Origin: MGBC120314 sp051877855 | GTDB taxonomy: Bacteria; Bacillota; Clostridia; Lachnospirales; Lachnospiraceae | Assembly (NCBI GenBank): GCA_051877855.1 | Contig: JBJEJH010000057.1 | Location: 7,137-71,136, forward strand | Direction of reading: 5' to 3' | Length of the DNA: 64,000 bases | In this document: positions 26,077-35,773 of the stretch, one piece after another | How positions within the stretch are numbered: the first letter of the stretch is position 1 | How the letters are laid out: each line of letters starts with the position of its first letter | Notes under the pieces: model-generated | The model's input: only the letters and a program-made list of their open reading frames with translations | Told to the model about the DNA's origin: nothing | Databases searched by the model: none | Made by a program: the position numbers and the translations under genes

Positions 26077-27297
26077 ATGACGATTTATGACGAGCTGGTT
26101 GCCAGAGGTTTGATTGCCCAGGTAACGGATGAAGAAGAAATCAAGGAATTAGTGAATAACGGAAAGGCTGTATTTTATATTGGATTTGACCCGACGGCAG
26201 ACAGCCTTCATGTAGGACATTTCATGGCATTGTGTCTGATGAAGAGACTTCAGATGGCAGGAAATAAGCCGATTGCATTAATCGGAGGCGGTACGGCGAT
26301 GATTGGCGATCCATCGGGTCGTACGGACATGAGACAGATGATGACGGTGGAAACCATTCAGCATAACTGTGAGTGTTTTAAAGAGCAGATGAGTAAGTTT
26401 ATTGATTTTTCCGATGGAAAGGCACTGATGGTAAATAATGCGGACTGGTTGATGGATCTGAATTATGTTGAGGTTCTCCGTGAGGTTGGCCCACATTTTA
26501 GTGTCAACCGAATGCTGACTGCAGAATGCTACAAGCAGAGAATGGAGAGAGGTTTAAGCTTCTTGGAGTTCAACTACATGATTATGCAGAGTTACGACTT
26601 CTATGCATTGTTCCGGAAATACGGCTGTAACATGCAGTTCGGTGGTGATGACCAGTGGAGCAACATGCTGGGTGGTACGGAACTTATCCGCCGTAAGCTG
26701 GGGAAGGATGCCTATGCCATGACCATTAATCTTCTCCTTAATTCCGAAGGAAAGAAGATGGGTAAGACACAGTCCGGTGCGGTATGGCTTGATCCGAAGA
26801 AGACTTCTCCGTATGATTTTTACCAGTACTGGAGAAACGTGGATGATGCGGATGTTATTAAATGCTTAAAGATGCTTACATTCCTTCCGTTAGAGGAAAT
26901 CGAGAAGATGGAAGCATGGGAAGGAAGTCAGTTAAATACAGCCAAGGAAATTCTTGCATTTGAACTGACAAAGCTGGTTCACGGGGAAGAAGAAGCAACT
27001 AAGGCACAGGAAGCGGCAAGGGCAGTATTCGGAAGCGGTAATGCAGAGAACATGCCGAAAGCGGTGCTTGAAGCTTCTGATTTTACCGACGGCGTAATTG
27101 ATATTATTTCCGTGCTTGTAAAGGCAGAACTTGTTCCGACACGCTCCGAGGGAAGAAGAGCCGTGGAGCAGGGCGGTGTGTCCGTGGACGGAGAAAAGGT
27201 GACGGATTTTAGAAAGACGTATACAGCGGCGGACTTTGGAGAAGGTCTTGTGTTTAAGAAGGGTAAGAAGGCATTTAAGAAGGTCGTAACAGAATAA
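26077..27297 (+). CDS. tyrS: Tyrosyl-tRNA synthetase
   Basis: 406 residues, class I. The HIGH motif is HVGH in DSLHVGHFMAL and the KMSKS loop is KMGKT. Tyr-recognition residues lie in YDFYALFR and GGDDQWSNM. A C-terminal S4 RNA-binding domain (VPTRSEGRRAVEQGGVSVDG) completes it. Although the frame is open from 26026, that part is inside the T-box terminator; the ATG at 26077 has AGAAGGA upstream and gives the usual start. It is controlled by the T-box and ends at a terminator. Confidence 0.97.
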   Translation: MTIYDELVARGLIAQVTDEEEIKELVNNGKAVFYIGFDPTADSLHVGHFMALCLMKRLQMAGNKPIALIGGGTAMIGDPSGRTDMRQMMTVETIQHNCECFKEQMSKFIDFSDGKALMVNNADWLMDLNYVEVLREVGPHFSVNRMLTAECYKQRMERGLSFLEFNYMIMQSYDFYALFRKYGCNMQFGGDDQWSNMLGGTELIRRKLGKDAYAMTINLLLNSEGKKMGKTQSGAVWLDPKKTSPYDFYQYWRNVDDADVIKCLKMLTFLPLEEIEKMEAWEGSQLNTAKEILAFELTKLVHGEEEATKAQEAARAVFGSGNAENMPKAVLEASDFTDGVIDIISVLVKAELVPTRSEGRRAVEQGGVSVDGEKVTDFRKTYTAADFGEGLVFKKGKKAFKKVVTE

Positions 27298-27313
27298 TCG
27301 GTGTAAAGATGGT

Positions 27314-27369
27314 GCCCCTTATCGTGATATGGTCGTTTGATAAACATATCATGGTAAGGGGCTTTTTTT
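27314..27369 (+). terminator. Terminator of tyrS
   Basis: Eighteen-base imperfect stem beginning GCCCCTTA and ending TAAGGGGC, then seven T. Confidence 0.85.
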
Positions 27370-27460
27370 AGAATTTTTTTGATTTTTAACTCCGAGAGAC
27401 AGAAGGATTTTAGTCTAATGAGTGTAAGACGTTTTACAAGAGAGATTTGGAGGAGAGAGG

Positions 27461-28045
27461 GTGTTGGAATTAATGGAAATGGACAGGAAGGATGGCTTGA
27501 ATTATGAAGAGATGATTGCCGGGCTGTATCGGGAGTATGCTACGGGAATCCTTAGGATGTGTTATCTGTATCTGGGGGATTACCAGCTGGCGGAGGATGC
27601 GATGCAGGAAACTTTTGTCAAGGTGTTCCGGCATTATGAAAAATTTCATGGGGAAAGTGAAGTTAAGACATGGATTACAAGGATTGCCATTAATTGCTGC
27701 AAGGACTTTCTGGCAGAGCTTAAGACGAAGCATTCGTTATTCATGTCAGATGAGGAATGTAAGATACAGCTTGGGGAGAAAAGTGAAAACAGGGATAAGT
27801 CTGCTTATTCCGTGACAGAGGACCGAATGGTGCTTTCCCATGCCATAGGAAAGCTTGAGGATAAATACCGGGAGGTGGTGGTGCTTTTCTATTATCAGGA
27901 ATTATCAACGAAGGAAATCGCACAGATTACCAATATTCCAAGGACAACCGTGGAATTCCGGTTAAAAAGGGCGAGGGAGATTTTAAAGAATGATTTGAGA
28001 GGAGCGAGGTTTGATGGAAAACTGGAAGAATCGGCAGGATATTAA
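27461..28045 (+). CDS. ECF-type RNA polymerase sigma factor
   Basis: 194 residues with sigma region 2 (YATGILRMCYLYLGDYQLAEDA, then ETFVKVFRHYEKFHG) and region 4 (LEDKYREVVVLFYYQELSTKEI, RTTVEFRLKRAREIL). No region 1 or 3, as in ECF factors. The GTG start follows GGAGGAGAG by about five bases; an in-frame TTG at 27464 and ATG at 27473 are alternatives. Its end overlaps the DUF4179 gene by 35 bases, so the two proteins are made together and the second is probably its membrane-bound regulator. Confidence 0.92.
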   Translation: MLELMEMDRKDGLNYEEMIAGLYREYATGILRMCYLYLGDYQLAEDAMQETFVKVFRHYEKFHGESEVKTWITRIAINCCKDFLAELKTKHSLFMSDEECKIQLGEKSENRDKSAYSVTEDRMVLSHAIGKLEDKYREVVVLFYYQELSTKEIAQITNIPRTTVEFRLKRAREILKNDLRGARFDGKLEESAGY

Positions 28046-29794
28046 AAAGAGGTTGGACGGGGAACTCTCCGGGATGGTGGCAGGAGAAGGAAAATTAGAA
28101 GAGATTTTAATCTGTGCAGGGATGGATATATTTGAAGAAACACAGTCCGCAGAAAGGGGAGCGAGGACAGTGCCAAGGGGAACGAAGAAAAATAAAAGTC
28201 TGAAAAGGGCTGTAAAGGTGGCCGTCATTGCGGCTGCACTTGCGGTAGTTTCGGTGGGGAGTGTATTCGGATATGAATATTTTAAAAGGCTGTATCAGCA
28301 CGTGCAATTTGAAAAGTATGAGGATCATCTGAATCAGGCAGATTGTAATGCACCGGTATATAATGTGGAGGATTCAAAGCAATCGGAAAATGTGGTGACC
28401 AATGCAGACAATCTGGTGGTGGAATGGGGAAAATACGCCACAAATGGTCATGAGCTTTATGTGAGTGCAACCATCAAATCAAAGGATGGTTCACCGATTC
28501 TTAAGGAAGATGAAAACCATGTTCCGATTACCACAAATGCCAAAATCAGCACCATCTCGGTAACAATGGATGGAGAAACAAAAAAATTCTTGGCGGAACG
28601 AAGATATGGTGAGGATGACACGACCCTGGTTGTGGGTGCCGTGAAGGATGATCGTGGTAATGAAAGTAATCAGACAAAGAGCGGTGTGGCCTGCACGGCG
28701 GTTCCGGTTTCGGTGGCAGATGATTTAAGCGGCATTACCTTTGAAATCCAATATAGTAATTNNNNNNNNNNNNNNNNNNNNNNNNNNNNNNNNNNNNNNN
28801 NNNNNNNNNNNNNNNNNNNNNNNNNNNNNNNNNNNNNNNNNNNNNNNNNNNNNNNNNNNNNGTTTCGGTGGCAGATGATTTAAGCGGCATTACCTTTGAA
28901 ATCCAATATAGTAATTATGATGTGGATCTGGAAGGAAAGGAAATTGAATTTGCACTGGAGAATCCAATGATAAAATATCAGGATTTTGAGGATATCGGTG
29001 TGCAGATGACTGTGGCAGATTTACTGACGGGAAAAACACCGGGAGAAGATAAGATTTATTTTTCGGAAAAATATCCAAAATGTTATATAGAGGATTTCGG
29101 ATTTACCAAAGAAGAGGGATTTTATGATGCTTCCGACTATTTTTTCATGACGATAGCATGTGATGAGGCGTCGAAGGAAGACATGAAGAAGCTTGTATTG
29201 CAGAATGTGATTACCGGTCTGTGGTCTCAATATGAAACGGCAGAGCTTGAGGACGGAAGAATTCAGGTGAAATATGCTGCAACGTTGGATGCCGCATATG
29301 ATGACATTACCCATGGTGCATGTGAACCCATCGATACAACATGGGAGCATCTGGAAAAATTAAAATTAAAGATAAAAAAGCAGGAGGCGGCAGAACAGAC
29401 CATGCTGGCAGAAGGAACGTGGAGTACAGCATTTTTACTGGAGGCAGAAGTAGTAAAAATCGATGAATTCTATGAGGTTTCAGTTCCGGCAGTGGATAAT
29501 AAGACAAGTCCTTTTACCATTAATCATATCAAATTAGATGCATTGGAACTCATCTTGACCGGCATGACAAAAGAAGACCATGATTTTATGCAGTTTGGAT
29601 TTGGTACACCATATAATCCGGTATGTACGCTTAAGGATGGAACCACAATTACATTAAAATTCGGTGGCGGCGGAGGAAATTCCAACACCGGATGGGCTCA
29701 ATACCGATATACGTTCCCGAGTGTTGTGGCACCGGAAAATATTGAAAAGATTGAATGGCATGGGATAACGATTTGGGAGACTTCTATGCCGTAA
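28011..29794 (+). CDS. DUF4179-type membrane protein, probable anti-sigma partner (crosses an assembly gap)
   Basis: A short cytoplasmic part, one membrane segment at about residues 65-85 (VKVAVIAAALAVVSVGSV), and a long outer domain of the DUF4179 type. Such proteins pair with ECF sigma factors and are thought to hold them. The gene is cut by 100 N at 28762-28861, but the 55 bases on each side of the gap are identical and in the same reading phase. Merging them gives one uninterrupted 542-residue protein. So it should be read as a single intact gene. A terminator follows. Confidence 0.82.
28762..28861. other. Assembly gap flanked by a 55-base duplicate
   Basis: 100 N. Bases 28707-28761 and 28862-28916 are identical, as when two overlapping contigs are joined without merging. 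The true gap is probably zero and about 155 bases here are surplus. Confidence 0.9.
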
Positions 29795-29814
29795 TATGGG
29801 TTGAATGTGCGGGG

Positions 29815-29847
29815 ACGCCCTTTACCATGGTGAAGGGCGTTCTTTTT
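29815..29847 (+). terminator. Terminator of the sigma factor operon
   Basis: Stem ACGCCCTTTACC / GGTGAAGGGCGT around a tight centre, then TCTTTTTTG. Confidence 0.8.
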
Positions 29848-29901
29848 TGTCTTGCAAAAATTTTGTTTATAAAAATAAACAATTCGCATTGTATAAACTG
29901 A

Positions 29902-29929
29902 TTGACAATTATGCCCACTATGATATAAT
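29902..29929 (+). promoter_or_regulatory. Promoter of the fatty acid synthesis operon
   Basis: Perfect TTGACA (29902-29907), a 16-base spacer, and perfect TATAAT (29924-29929). Confidence 0.8.
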
Positions 29930-29932
29930 AAG

Positions 29933-29974
29933 CTCAATTAATTTATCTAAATAAATTTAACTAAATTAATTTAG
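29933..29974 (+). promoter_or_regulatory. Three tandem 14-base operator-like units
   Basis: CTCAATTAATTTAT, CTAAATAAATTTAA and CTAAATTAATTTAG follow one another without a gap. The third is a perfect palindrome. They begin four bases after the -10 box, covering the expected transcription start. The MarR regulator encoded at the end of this operon is the obvious candidate to bind them. Confidence 0.55.
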
Positions 29975-30022
29975 ACAGAAATTAATACACAAAATACAAA
30001 ACAAATTGGAGGATTTAAAATC

Positions 30023-30253
30023 ATGTCTTTTGAGAAGGTAAAGGAAATTATCGTTGAAACAATTAACTGTGGTGCTGAGGAAGTTACTCTTGAAGCTAAT
30101 TTAAAGGAGGATTTAAATGTAGATTCTCTTGATGCAGTAGAACTTAACATGGCATTGGAAGAGGCTTTCAATGTTACAATTTCAGATGAAGAACTGTCAG
30201 CATTTGTAACGGTTAAGGACATTGTTGATTATATTGATGCACATATTGCTTAA
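30023..30253 (+). CDS. acpP: Acyl carrier protein
   Basis: 76 residues, strongly acidic. The 4'-phosphopantetheine site is the Ser in VDSLDAVEL. It carries the growing acyl chain for all enzymes encoded downstream. GGAGG lies 10 bases before the ATG. The third base of its TAA stop is the first of an ATG, so it is close-coupled to accB. It is the first gene of the operon, just after the probable operator. Confidence 0.96.
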   Translation: MSFEKVKEIIVETINCGAEEVTLEANLKEDLNVDSLDAVELNMALEEAFNVTISDEELSAFVTVKDIVDYIDAHIA

Positions 30254-30264
30254 TGAGGGAAAAT

Positions 30265-30780
30265 ATGAACATGAAAGATATTTATACATTCATGGAGAAG
30301 GCTGAGAATTCATCTTTCGATGAAATCAGTGTCGAGATGGATGGAGTGAAGATTTCATTGAAGAAAAATGCGCCTGCACCGGTTGCACAGACATTCATGC
30401 CGGCGCCGATGCCTGTGATGGCACCGATGGCCGGAGCAATGGCTGATGCAGCAAACGCAATGGGAGTAAATCCACAGGCGGCAGTAAAGCAGGAAACAAG
30501 CAGTGGCAGTAATAGTAACGCGGTAACCGATGATTCGGTTGTTGCTGTGAAAGCACCGTTTGTTGGTACATTTTATCGCGCTGCTTCTCCGGAAGATAAG
30601 CCTTTCGTTATGGTTGGTCAGGAAGTGAAGAAGGGCGATGTAGTGGGTATCATTGAGGCTATGAAGCTGATGAATGAGATTACCGCTACAGAAGATGGTG
30701 TTGTGGAATCCATCGAGGTCGAAGACGGCACGATGGTGGAATACAATCAGAATCTTGTATTAATTAAGAAAGTAAGATAA
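30265..30780 (+). CDS. accB: Biotin carboxyl carrier protein of acetyl-CoA carboxylase
   Basis: 171 residues. A short N-terminal helix (MNMKDIYTFMEKAE), a Pro/Ala/Met-rich linker, and the biotinyl domain with the biotin-accepting Lys134 in EAMKLMNEI. ATGs occur at 30253, 30265 and 30271; GAGGGA at 30255-30260 supports one of the later two. 30265 gives the usual MN(M/I)K start. It delivers carboxyl groups from AccC to AccAD. Confidence 0.94.
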   Translation: MNMKDIYTFMEKAENSSFDEISVEMDGVKISLKKNAPAPVAQTFMPAPMPVMAPMAGAMADAANAMGVNPQAAVKQETSSGSNSNAVTDDSVVAVKAPFVGTFYRAASPEDKPFVMVGQEVKKGDVVGIIEAMKLMNEITATEDGVVESIEVEDGTMVEYNQNLVLIKKVR

Positions 30781-30798
30781 TTGCCGGGAGAGTTGAGT

Positions 30799-32160
30799 AT
30801 GTTTAAGAGAGTATTAATTGCAAATCGTGGCGAGATCGCACTTCGCTTGATCCGCTGTCTTCGCGAAATGGATATTGAGACCGTTGCGGTGTACTCCACA
30901 GCGGATGAACAATCTCTTCCGGTCATGATGGCAACCTATGCGGTCTGCATCGGACCTGCAAAATCAACAGAGAGTTACCTGAATCAGGATGCACTGATTG
31001 AAACTGCTCTGAAGATGAATTGCGATGCGATTCATCCGGGTTACGGATTCCTTTCGGAAAATGCAGACTTTGCAAAGCGTTGTGAAGAGTATGGAATATG
31101 TTTTATCGGCCCATCGGCTGAGATTATCAGCAACATGGGTGATAAGCAGTCGGCAAGAAAGCTGATGATTGAAAATGATGTTCCTGTGGTTCCGGGATCG
31201 AAGGATCTGGTAAGAACCGTACAGGAGGCAAAGGAAGTAGCGTCAGAGATTGGCTATCCGGTTCTGATTAAGGCGTCCGCAGGTGGCGGTGGTAAGGGAA
31301 TGCGTAAGGCATTTGATGAAGAAGAACTGGTTAAGGCTTATGAAACCGCGAAGGCGGAGGCAAAAGCTGCGTTTGCCAATGATGATATGTATATTGAAAA
31401 GTTAGTGGTAAACCCACATCATATTGAGTTTCAGATTCTGGGGGATCACTTTGGTAATATTATCTATCTGGGAGAGCGTGATTGCTCGATTCAGAGAAGA
31501 AACCAGAAATTATTGGAGGAATCTCCATCCTGGGTGCTGTCGGATGAACTTCGTAAGAAGATGGGAGAGGCTGCTGTTAAGGCGGCTAAGGCTGCAGGTT
31601 ATAACAGTGCGGGAACCGTGGAGTTCGTATTAGACGACCGGGAAAACTTTTATTTTATTGAAATGAATACCCGAATTCAGGTAGAGCATCCGGTGACCGA
31701 AATGATTACAGGAATTGATCTTATAAGAGAGCAGATTCGTGTGGCAGCGGGAATGAAGCTTTCTCTTACACAGGAAGATGTGGTGCTTCACGGTCATGCA
31801 ATTGAGTGTCGAATCAATGCGGAAACCACCGGTAAGATTTCTTACCTGCATTTCCCGGCGGGATTTGACGTGCGTGTGGACAGTCATCTCTACAGTGGAT
31901 ACGAAGTTAGTCCTTACTATGATTCCATGGTGGGCAAGATTATCGTTCACGGTAACACGAGATTGGAAGCAATCCGCAGAATGCGTCGTGCATTGGAGGA
32001 GCTGATTGTTGACGGCATTAAGACCAATGCTGATTTTATGCACCTTTTGACCTATCATCCTGAATTTATTAAGGGTAATTATAATACATCCTTTTGGGAA
32101 AAGAACAGTGAGACCATCCAGGGATGGTTAGAGGAAGGAAAGAAACATGGCGATTCATGA
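30799..32160 (+). CDS. accC: Biotin carboxylase subunit of acetyl-CoA carboxylase
   Basis: 453 residues. ATP-grasp enzyme that carboxylates biotin on AccB. It shows FKRVLIANRGEIALR at the start, the glycine-rich ATP loop ASAGGGGKGM, and the active-site region FIEMNTRIQVEHPVTE. The frame is open from a TTG at 30781, but the ATG at 30799 preceded by GGGAG is the family start. It overlaps accD by 14 bases. Confidence 0.97.
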   Translation: MFKRVLIANRGEIALRLIRCLREMDIETVAVYSTADEQSLPVMMATYAVCIGPAKSTESYLNQDALIETALKMNCDAIHPGYGFLSENADFAKRCEEYGICFIGPSAEIISNMGDKQSARKLMIENDVPVVPGSKDLVRTVQEAKEVASEIGYPVLIKASAGGGGKGMRKAFDEEELVKAYETAKAEAKAAFANDDMYIEKLVVNPHHIEFQILGDHFGNIIYLGERDCSIQRRNQKLLEESPSWVLSDELRKKMGEAAVKAAKAAGYNSAGTVEFVLDDRENFYFIEMNTRIQVEHPVTEMITGIDLIREQIRVAAGMKLSLTQEDVVLHGHAIECRINAETTGKISYLHFPAGFDVRVDSHLYSGYEVSPYYDSMVGKIIVHGNTRLEAIRRMRRALEELIVDGIKTNADFMHLLTYHPEFIKGNYNTSFWEKNSETIQGWLEEGKKHGDS

Positions 32161-32998
32161 TTTGTTTGTACGCAAGAGAAAGAATCTTAATTCACTTCTC
32201 CTGCTGCGTAAAAATGAGACTGTAGAAGAAACCATCGAGTGTCCGAAGTGCCATACGAAAATTCAGGTAAAATCCATGGCAAAGCGTCTTTGGGTTTGTC
32301 CGGATTGTAATTATTATTTCCCTCTGGGCGCACGGGAACGTATCTACATGATTGCGGATGAGAAGACTTACAAGGAACATTCCAAGGGTCTTAGGACAAA
32401 GAATCCACTGAATTTTCCGGATTATGAAAGTAAGCTTTCGGCCAATCGTGCAAAGACAGGAAATGATGATGCAATTACTACCGGAGTATGCAGAATTAAC
32501 GGTATTGCGGTAGCGATGGGTGTGTTGGACAGCAAGTTTTTAATGGGCAGTATGGGAACCGTTGTCGGGGAGCGCATCGCAAGACTTTGTGAATATGCGA
32601 TGAAGAGGAAGCTTCCGCTGATTCTTTTTGCAGCCAGCGGCGGAGCAAGAATGCAGGAGGGAATGTTCTCTCTGATGCAGATGGCAAAGACCGGTGCGGC
32701 AGTGGAACGCTTTAAGGATCAGGGAGGACTATTTATCTCCGTTTTGACCAATCCCACAACCGGAGGCGTCAGTGCAAGTTTTGCGAATCTCGGTGATATT
32801 ATTATTGCTGAGCCGGATGCGTTGATCTGTTTTGCAGGTCCTCGTGTCATCGAGCAGACGATTGGGGAAAAACTTCCTGACGGATTCCAGAAATCAGAAT
32901 TTTTATTAGAGCATGGAATGATTGATATGGTGGTGGAGCGTAATGAGATGAAGGAAACCCTGTATCGTATTCTGAAAATGCATCAGAAGGTAAATTGA
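32147..32998 (+). CDS. accD: Acetyl-CoA carboxylase carboxyltransferase beta subunit
   Basis: 283 residues. The N-terminal four-Cys zinc ribbon (CPKCHTK ... CPDC) is followed by the crotonase-like domain with FAASGGARMQEG and TGGVSASFANLGD, the oxyanion loops. It works with AccA to move the carboxyl group from biotin to acetyl-CoA, giving malonyl-CoA. It overlaps accC by 14 bases and ends one base before accA. Confidence 0.96.
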   Translation: MAIHDLFVRKRKNLNSLLLLRKNETVEETIECPKCHTKIQVKSMAKRLWVCPDCNYYFPLGARERIYMIADEKTYKEHSKGLRTKNPLNFPDYESKLSANRAKTGNDDAITTGVCRINGIAVAMGVLDSKFLMGSMGTVVGERIARLCEYAMKRKLPLILFAASGGARMQEGMFSLMQMAKTGAAVERFKDQGGLFISVLTNPTTGGVSASFANLGDIIIAEPDALICFAGPRVIEQTIGEKLPDGFQKSEFLLEHGMIDMVVERNEMKETLYRILKMHQKVN

Positions 32999-32999
32999 T

Positions 33000-33800
33000 A
33001 TGGCAGAGAAAAAGAAAATCACACCATACGAAAGAGTACAGCTTGCAAGAAGCAAGGACAGAGACTCGATAACAGATTATATTGATCATCTGATGGATGA
33101 TTTTATTGAATTAAAGGGCGACCGTTTACTTCGTGAGGACAACAGTATACTCGGTGGTATCGGTATATTTGAGGGAATTCCGGTGACGGTAATCGGACAT
33201 CGCAAAGGAAAGACCACCCAGGAGAACGTGGAATGCAATTTTGGTATGACTTCTCCGGAGGGGTATCGTAAAGCCCTGCGTCTGATGAAACAGGCGGAGA
33301 AGTTTCATCGCCCGATTATTACATTTATTGATACGCCGGGAGCTTACCCGGGTCTGGAGGCAGAGGAACATGGTCAGGCCAACGCTATTGCAGAAAATAT
33401 AGCGAAAATGTCCACGTTAAAGGTTCCGGTCATCGCAATTGTAACCGGTGAGGGAAGCAGTGGCGGTGCGTTGGCAATCGGTGTTGCAGACAGTGTATGG
33501 ATGCTTGAAAACTCTGTTTACTCCATTCTTAGTCCGGAGGGATTTGCTTCGATTCTGTGGAAGGACGCCAAGAGAGCCCAGGAAGCTTGTGACATTATGA
33601 AGATTACCCCGGAGGATCTTTTGGAATATGGTTTTATCGATGGAATTATTCCGGAGGGAAAACAGTGTATCCGAAATATCCGCAGGGTTTTATTAAGTGA
33701 ATTGAAACGATTGATGGCAATGAAAGAAAGCACATTGGTGAATAACCGTTATAAGAAGTATCGTGGTATCGATGGTGCTTATGTGCCGGAAAGAGGTTAG
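33000..33800 (+). CDS. accA: Acetyl-CoA carboxylase carboxyltransferase alpha subunit
   Basis: 266 residues, the shorter clostridial form. It has TPYERVQLARSKDR at the start, the active-site loops TFIDTPGAYPG and GEGSSGGALAIGV, and the Leu-rich end YRKYRG-like segment. It forms the carboxyltransferase with AccD. It begins immediately after accD and ends two bases before the fabH start, so the acc genes are translated as a block. Confidence 0.96.
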   Translation: MAEKKKITPYERVQLARSKDRDSITDYIDHLMDDFIELKGDRLLREDNSILGGIGIFEGIPVTVIGHRKGKTTQENVECNFGMTSPEGYRKALRLMKQAEKFHRPIITFIDTPGAYPGLEAEEHGQANAIAENIAKMSTLKVPVIAIVTGEGSSGGALAIGVADSVWMLENSVYSILSPEGFASILWKDAKRAQEACDIMKITPEDLLEYGFIDGIIPEGKQCIRNIRRVLLSELKRLMAMKESTLVNNRYKKYRGIDGAYVPERG

Positions 33801-33802
33801 AT

Positions 33803-34768
33803 GTGACAGAAGAAAATAACAATTACGGAATTCATTTTCTGGCAACAGGAAGAGCACTTCCGAAGAAAATAGTTACCAACGACGAACTGAGCCGGACAGT
33901 GGATACTTCCGATGAATGGATCCGAACCAGAACCGGTATCGGACAGAGATACCTCTGTGAGGAGGAAAGCTGTATGACGCTGGCCATTGAGGCGGCAAAG
34001 AAGGCACTGGAGAAGGCGCAGAGCGTGAAGAAAGATATTCTTTCGGATATCGGTGCGGTGGTGGTTGCGACTGCTACATCGGATTATGCATTTCCATCCA
34101 TGGGGTGTATGGTCAAGGAAGCACTGGGGTTAGAGGATGATGTGATGGCATTTGACATCAGCGCAGCCTGTTCCGGATTTCTGTATGGTCTGGAGGTACT
34201 CCGGGGACTTCTGGTTACCGGAAAGAAGAAATATGGTCTTCTTATCGGAAGCGAGCAGATGTCGAGAATCACGGATTTCACCGATCGTTCAACCTGTGTA
34301 TTGTTTGGTGATGGCGCAGGAGCTGCCATTATCGGTCTTGACAGAAGTGAGTATGCACACAGAGCATGGTCCAGAGGCAATGATGAGGTGCTTTGCTGTG
34401 CAGGTCCGGGGCCGGAACCTTCCGCGATTCATATGGAGGGAAATCAGGTATTTAAATTCGCTGTGAATGCCATCGCACAGGGCGTAGAAACCATCCTCAA
34501 AGACAAAGAACTTACCATGGATCAGATTGACTATGTGGTATGTCATCAGGCCAATGAGCGAATTATAGATCATGTAAGAAAGAAATATCCGGGATGTGAG
34601 GAGAAGTTCTATAAGAATATTGAGAGATATGCCAATACTTCTGCAGCAAGCATTCCTATTGCATTGGATGAAATGTTTGAGAAGAACATTTTAAAGGAAG
34701 GTATGAAAATCATCTGTGTAGGATTTGGCGCGGGACTTACCTGGAGCAGTGCGTTATTGACGATTTAA
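33803..34768 (+). CDS. fabH: 3-oxoacyl-ACP synthase III
   Basis: 321 residues. It starts each fatty acid by condensing an acyl-CoA with malonyl-ACP. The triad is visible: Cys123 in ISAACSGFLYG, His in CHQANERI, and Asn in ERYANTSAAS. The start is GTG at 33803; the ATG two bases earlier is followed at once by TGA in its own frame. AAAGAGG precedes it. The acyl-CoA primer preference, straight or branched, cannot be read from sequence. Confidence 0.95.
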   Translation: MTEENNNYGIHFLATGRALPKKIVTNDELSRTVDTSDEWIRTRTGIGQRYLCEEESCMTLAIEAAKKALEKAQSVKKDILSDIGAVVVATATSDYAFPSMGCMVKEALGLEDDVMAFDISAACSGFLYGLEVLRGLLVTGKKKYGLLIGSEQMSRITDFTDRSTCVLFGDGAGAAIIGLDRSEYAHRAWSRGNDEVLCCAGPGPEPSAIHMEGNQVFKFAVNAIAQGVETILKDKELTMDQIDYVVCHQANERIIDHVRKKYPGCEEKFYKNIERYANTSAASIPIALDEMFEKNILKEGMKIICVGFGAGLTWSSALLTI

Positions 34769-34846
34769 ACAGCATGGATATGTAGTGACAGATGTTGAGT
34801 TTGTATTTTAAATGCTGCGATAAGCAGCGATAGGATAAGGAGAATC

Positions 34847-35773
34847 ATGATGAAGTTAAATGAAATGTTAGGAATCAAATATCCATTTATTCAGGGCGGT
34901 ATGGCCAATATTGCAACCGGTGAATTTGCAGCAGCGGTAAGTAATGCAGGTGGTCTCGGTCTTATTGGTGCAGGCGGAATGAATGCAGAAATGCTTCGGG
35001 ATAACATTCGCCGCTGCAAGGAACTGACCAAGGAGAAGTTTGGTGTAAATATCATGTTGATGAATCCTGAGGCGGATAAGATGGCAGAGGTCATCGTAGA
35101 AGAGGGTGTTAAGATTGTTACCACAGGTGCAGGAAGCCCAAGCAAGTATATGCAGATGTGGAAAGAAGCAGGAATCTTTGTTATGCCGGTGGTTTCCAGT
35201 GCAATCCTGGCAAAGAAGATGGAGAAGGATGGCGCAGATGCCATTATCGCTGAAGGTACAGAGAGTGGCGGACACGTTGGTGAGATGACTACCATGACAC
35301 TGGTTCCGCAGGTGATTGATGCGGTGAACATTCCGGTTATCGCAGCAGGTGGTATCGCGGATGGAAGACAGCTTGCAGCAGCATTTGCTTTGGGCGCTGT
35401 GGGTGTTCAGCTTGGAACGTGTCTTCTGGTTTCTGAGGAGTGTCCGATTCATGCAGCATACAAGGAAGCAGTATTAAAGGCAAAGGATAATGACACCATC
35501 GTAACCGGCCGTATTGCCGGTACACCGGTACGTATCTTAAAAAATGCCATGGCGAGAGAGTATGTGAAGCAGGAGAAGGCCGGCGCAGACAAGATGGAAT
35601 TGGAAAAGTTTACCCTGGGTTCTCTTCGTCGTGCGGTATTCGAGGGTGATGTTAAGACAGGATCACTGATGGCAGGTCAGGTTTCGGGACAGCTGAATGA
35701 GATTCGTCCTATTGCAGCTATTTTTGAAGATCTTTATGAGGGATACAAGAAGGTTGTTGCAGATCTTAAGTAA
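34847..35773 (+). CDS. fabK: Enoyl-ACP reductase II (FMN-dependent)
   Basis: About 308 residues. FabK reduces the enoyl-ACP double bond at the end of each cycle, replacing FabI. It has the FMN-barrel features IQGGMANIATGEFAAAVSNAGGLG, EGTESGGHVGEM with the catalytic His, and AAGGIADGRQ with the phosphate loop. Two ATGs are adjacent (34847 and 34850); AAGGAG at 34837-34842 fits the second slightly better. No FabI-type reductase is present in this window. Confidence 0.93.
   Translation: MMKLNEMLGIKYPFIQGGMANIATGEFAAAVSNAGGLGLIGAGGMNAEMLRDNIRRCKELTKEKFGVNIMLMNPEADKMAEVIVEEGVKIVTTGAGSPSKYMQMWKEAGIFVMPVVSSAILAKKMEKDGADAIIAEGTESGGHVGEMTTMTLVPQVIDAVNIPVIAAGGIADGRQLAAAFALGAVGVQLGTCLLVSEECPIHAAYKEAVLKAKDNDTIVTGRIAGTPVRILKNAMAREYVKQEKAGADKMELEKFTLGSLRRAVFEGDVKTGSLMAGQVSGQLNEIRPIAAIFEDLYEGYKKVVADLK

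Noticed and set aside
28868..29794. A separate second gene after the N gap
   Set aside because: Its start is inside the 55-base duplicate of the left contig end. It is the rest of the DUF4179 gene.
29698..29937. 79-residue minus-strand frame across the terminator and acpP promoter
   Set aside because: It overlaps the strong terminator and promoter and has no coding character.
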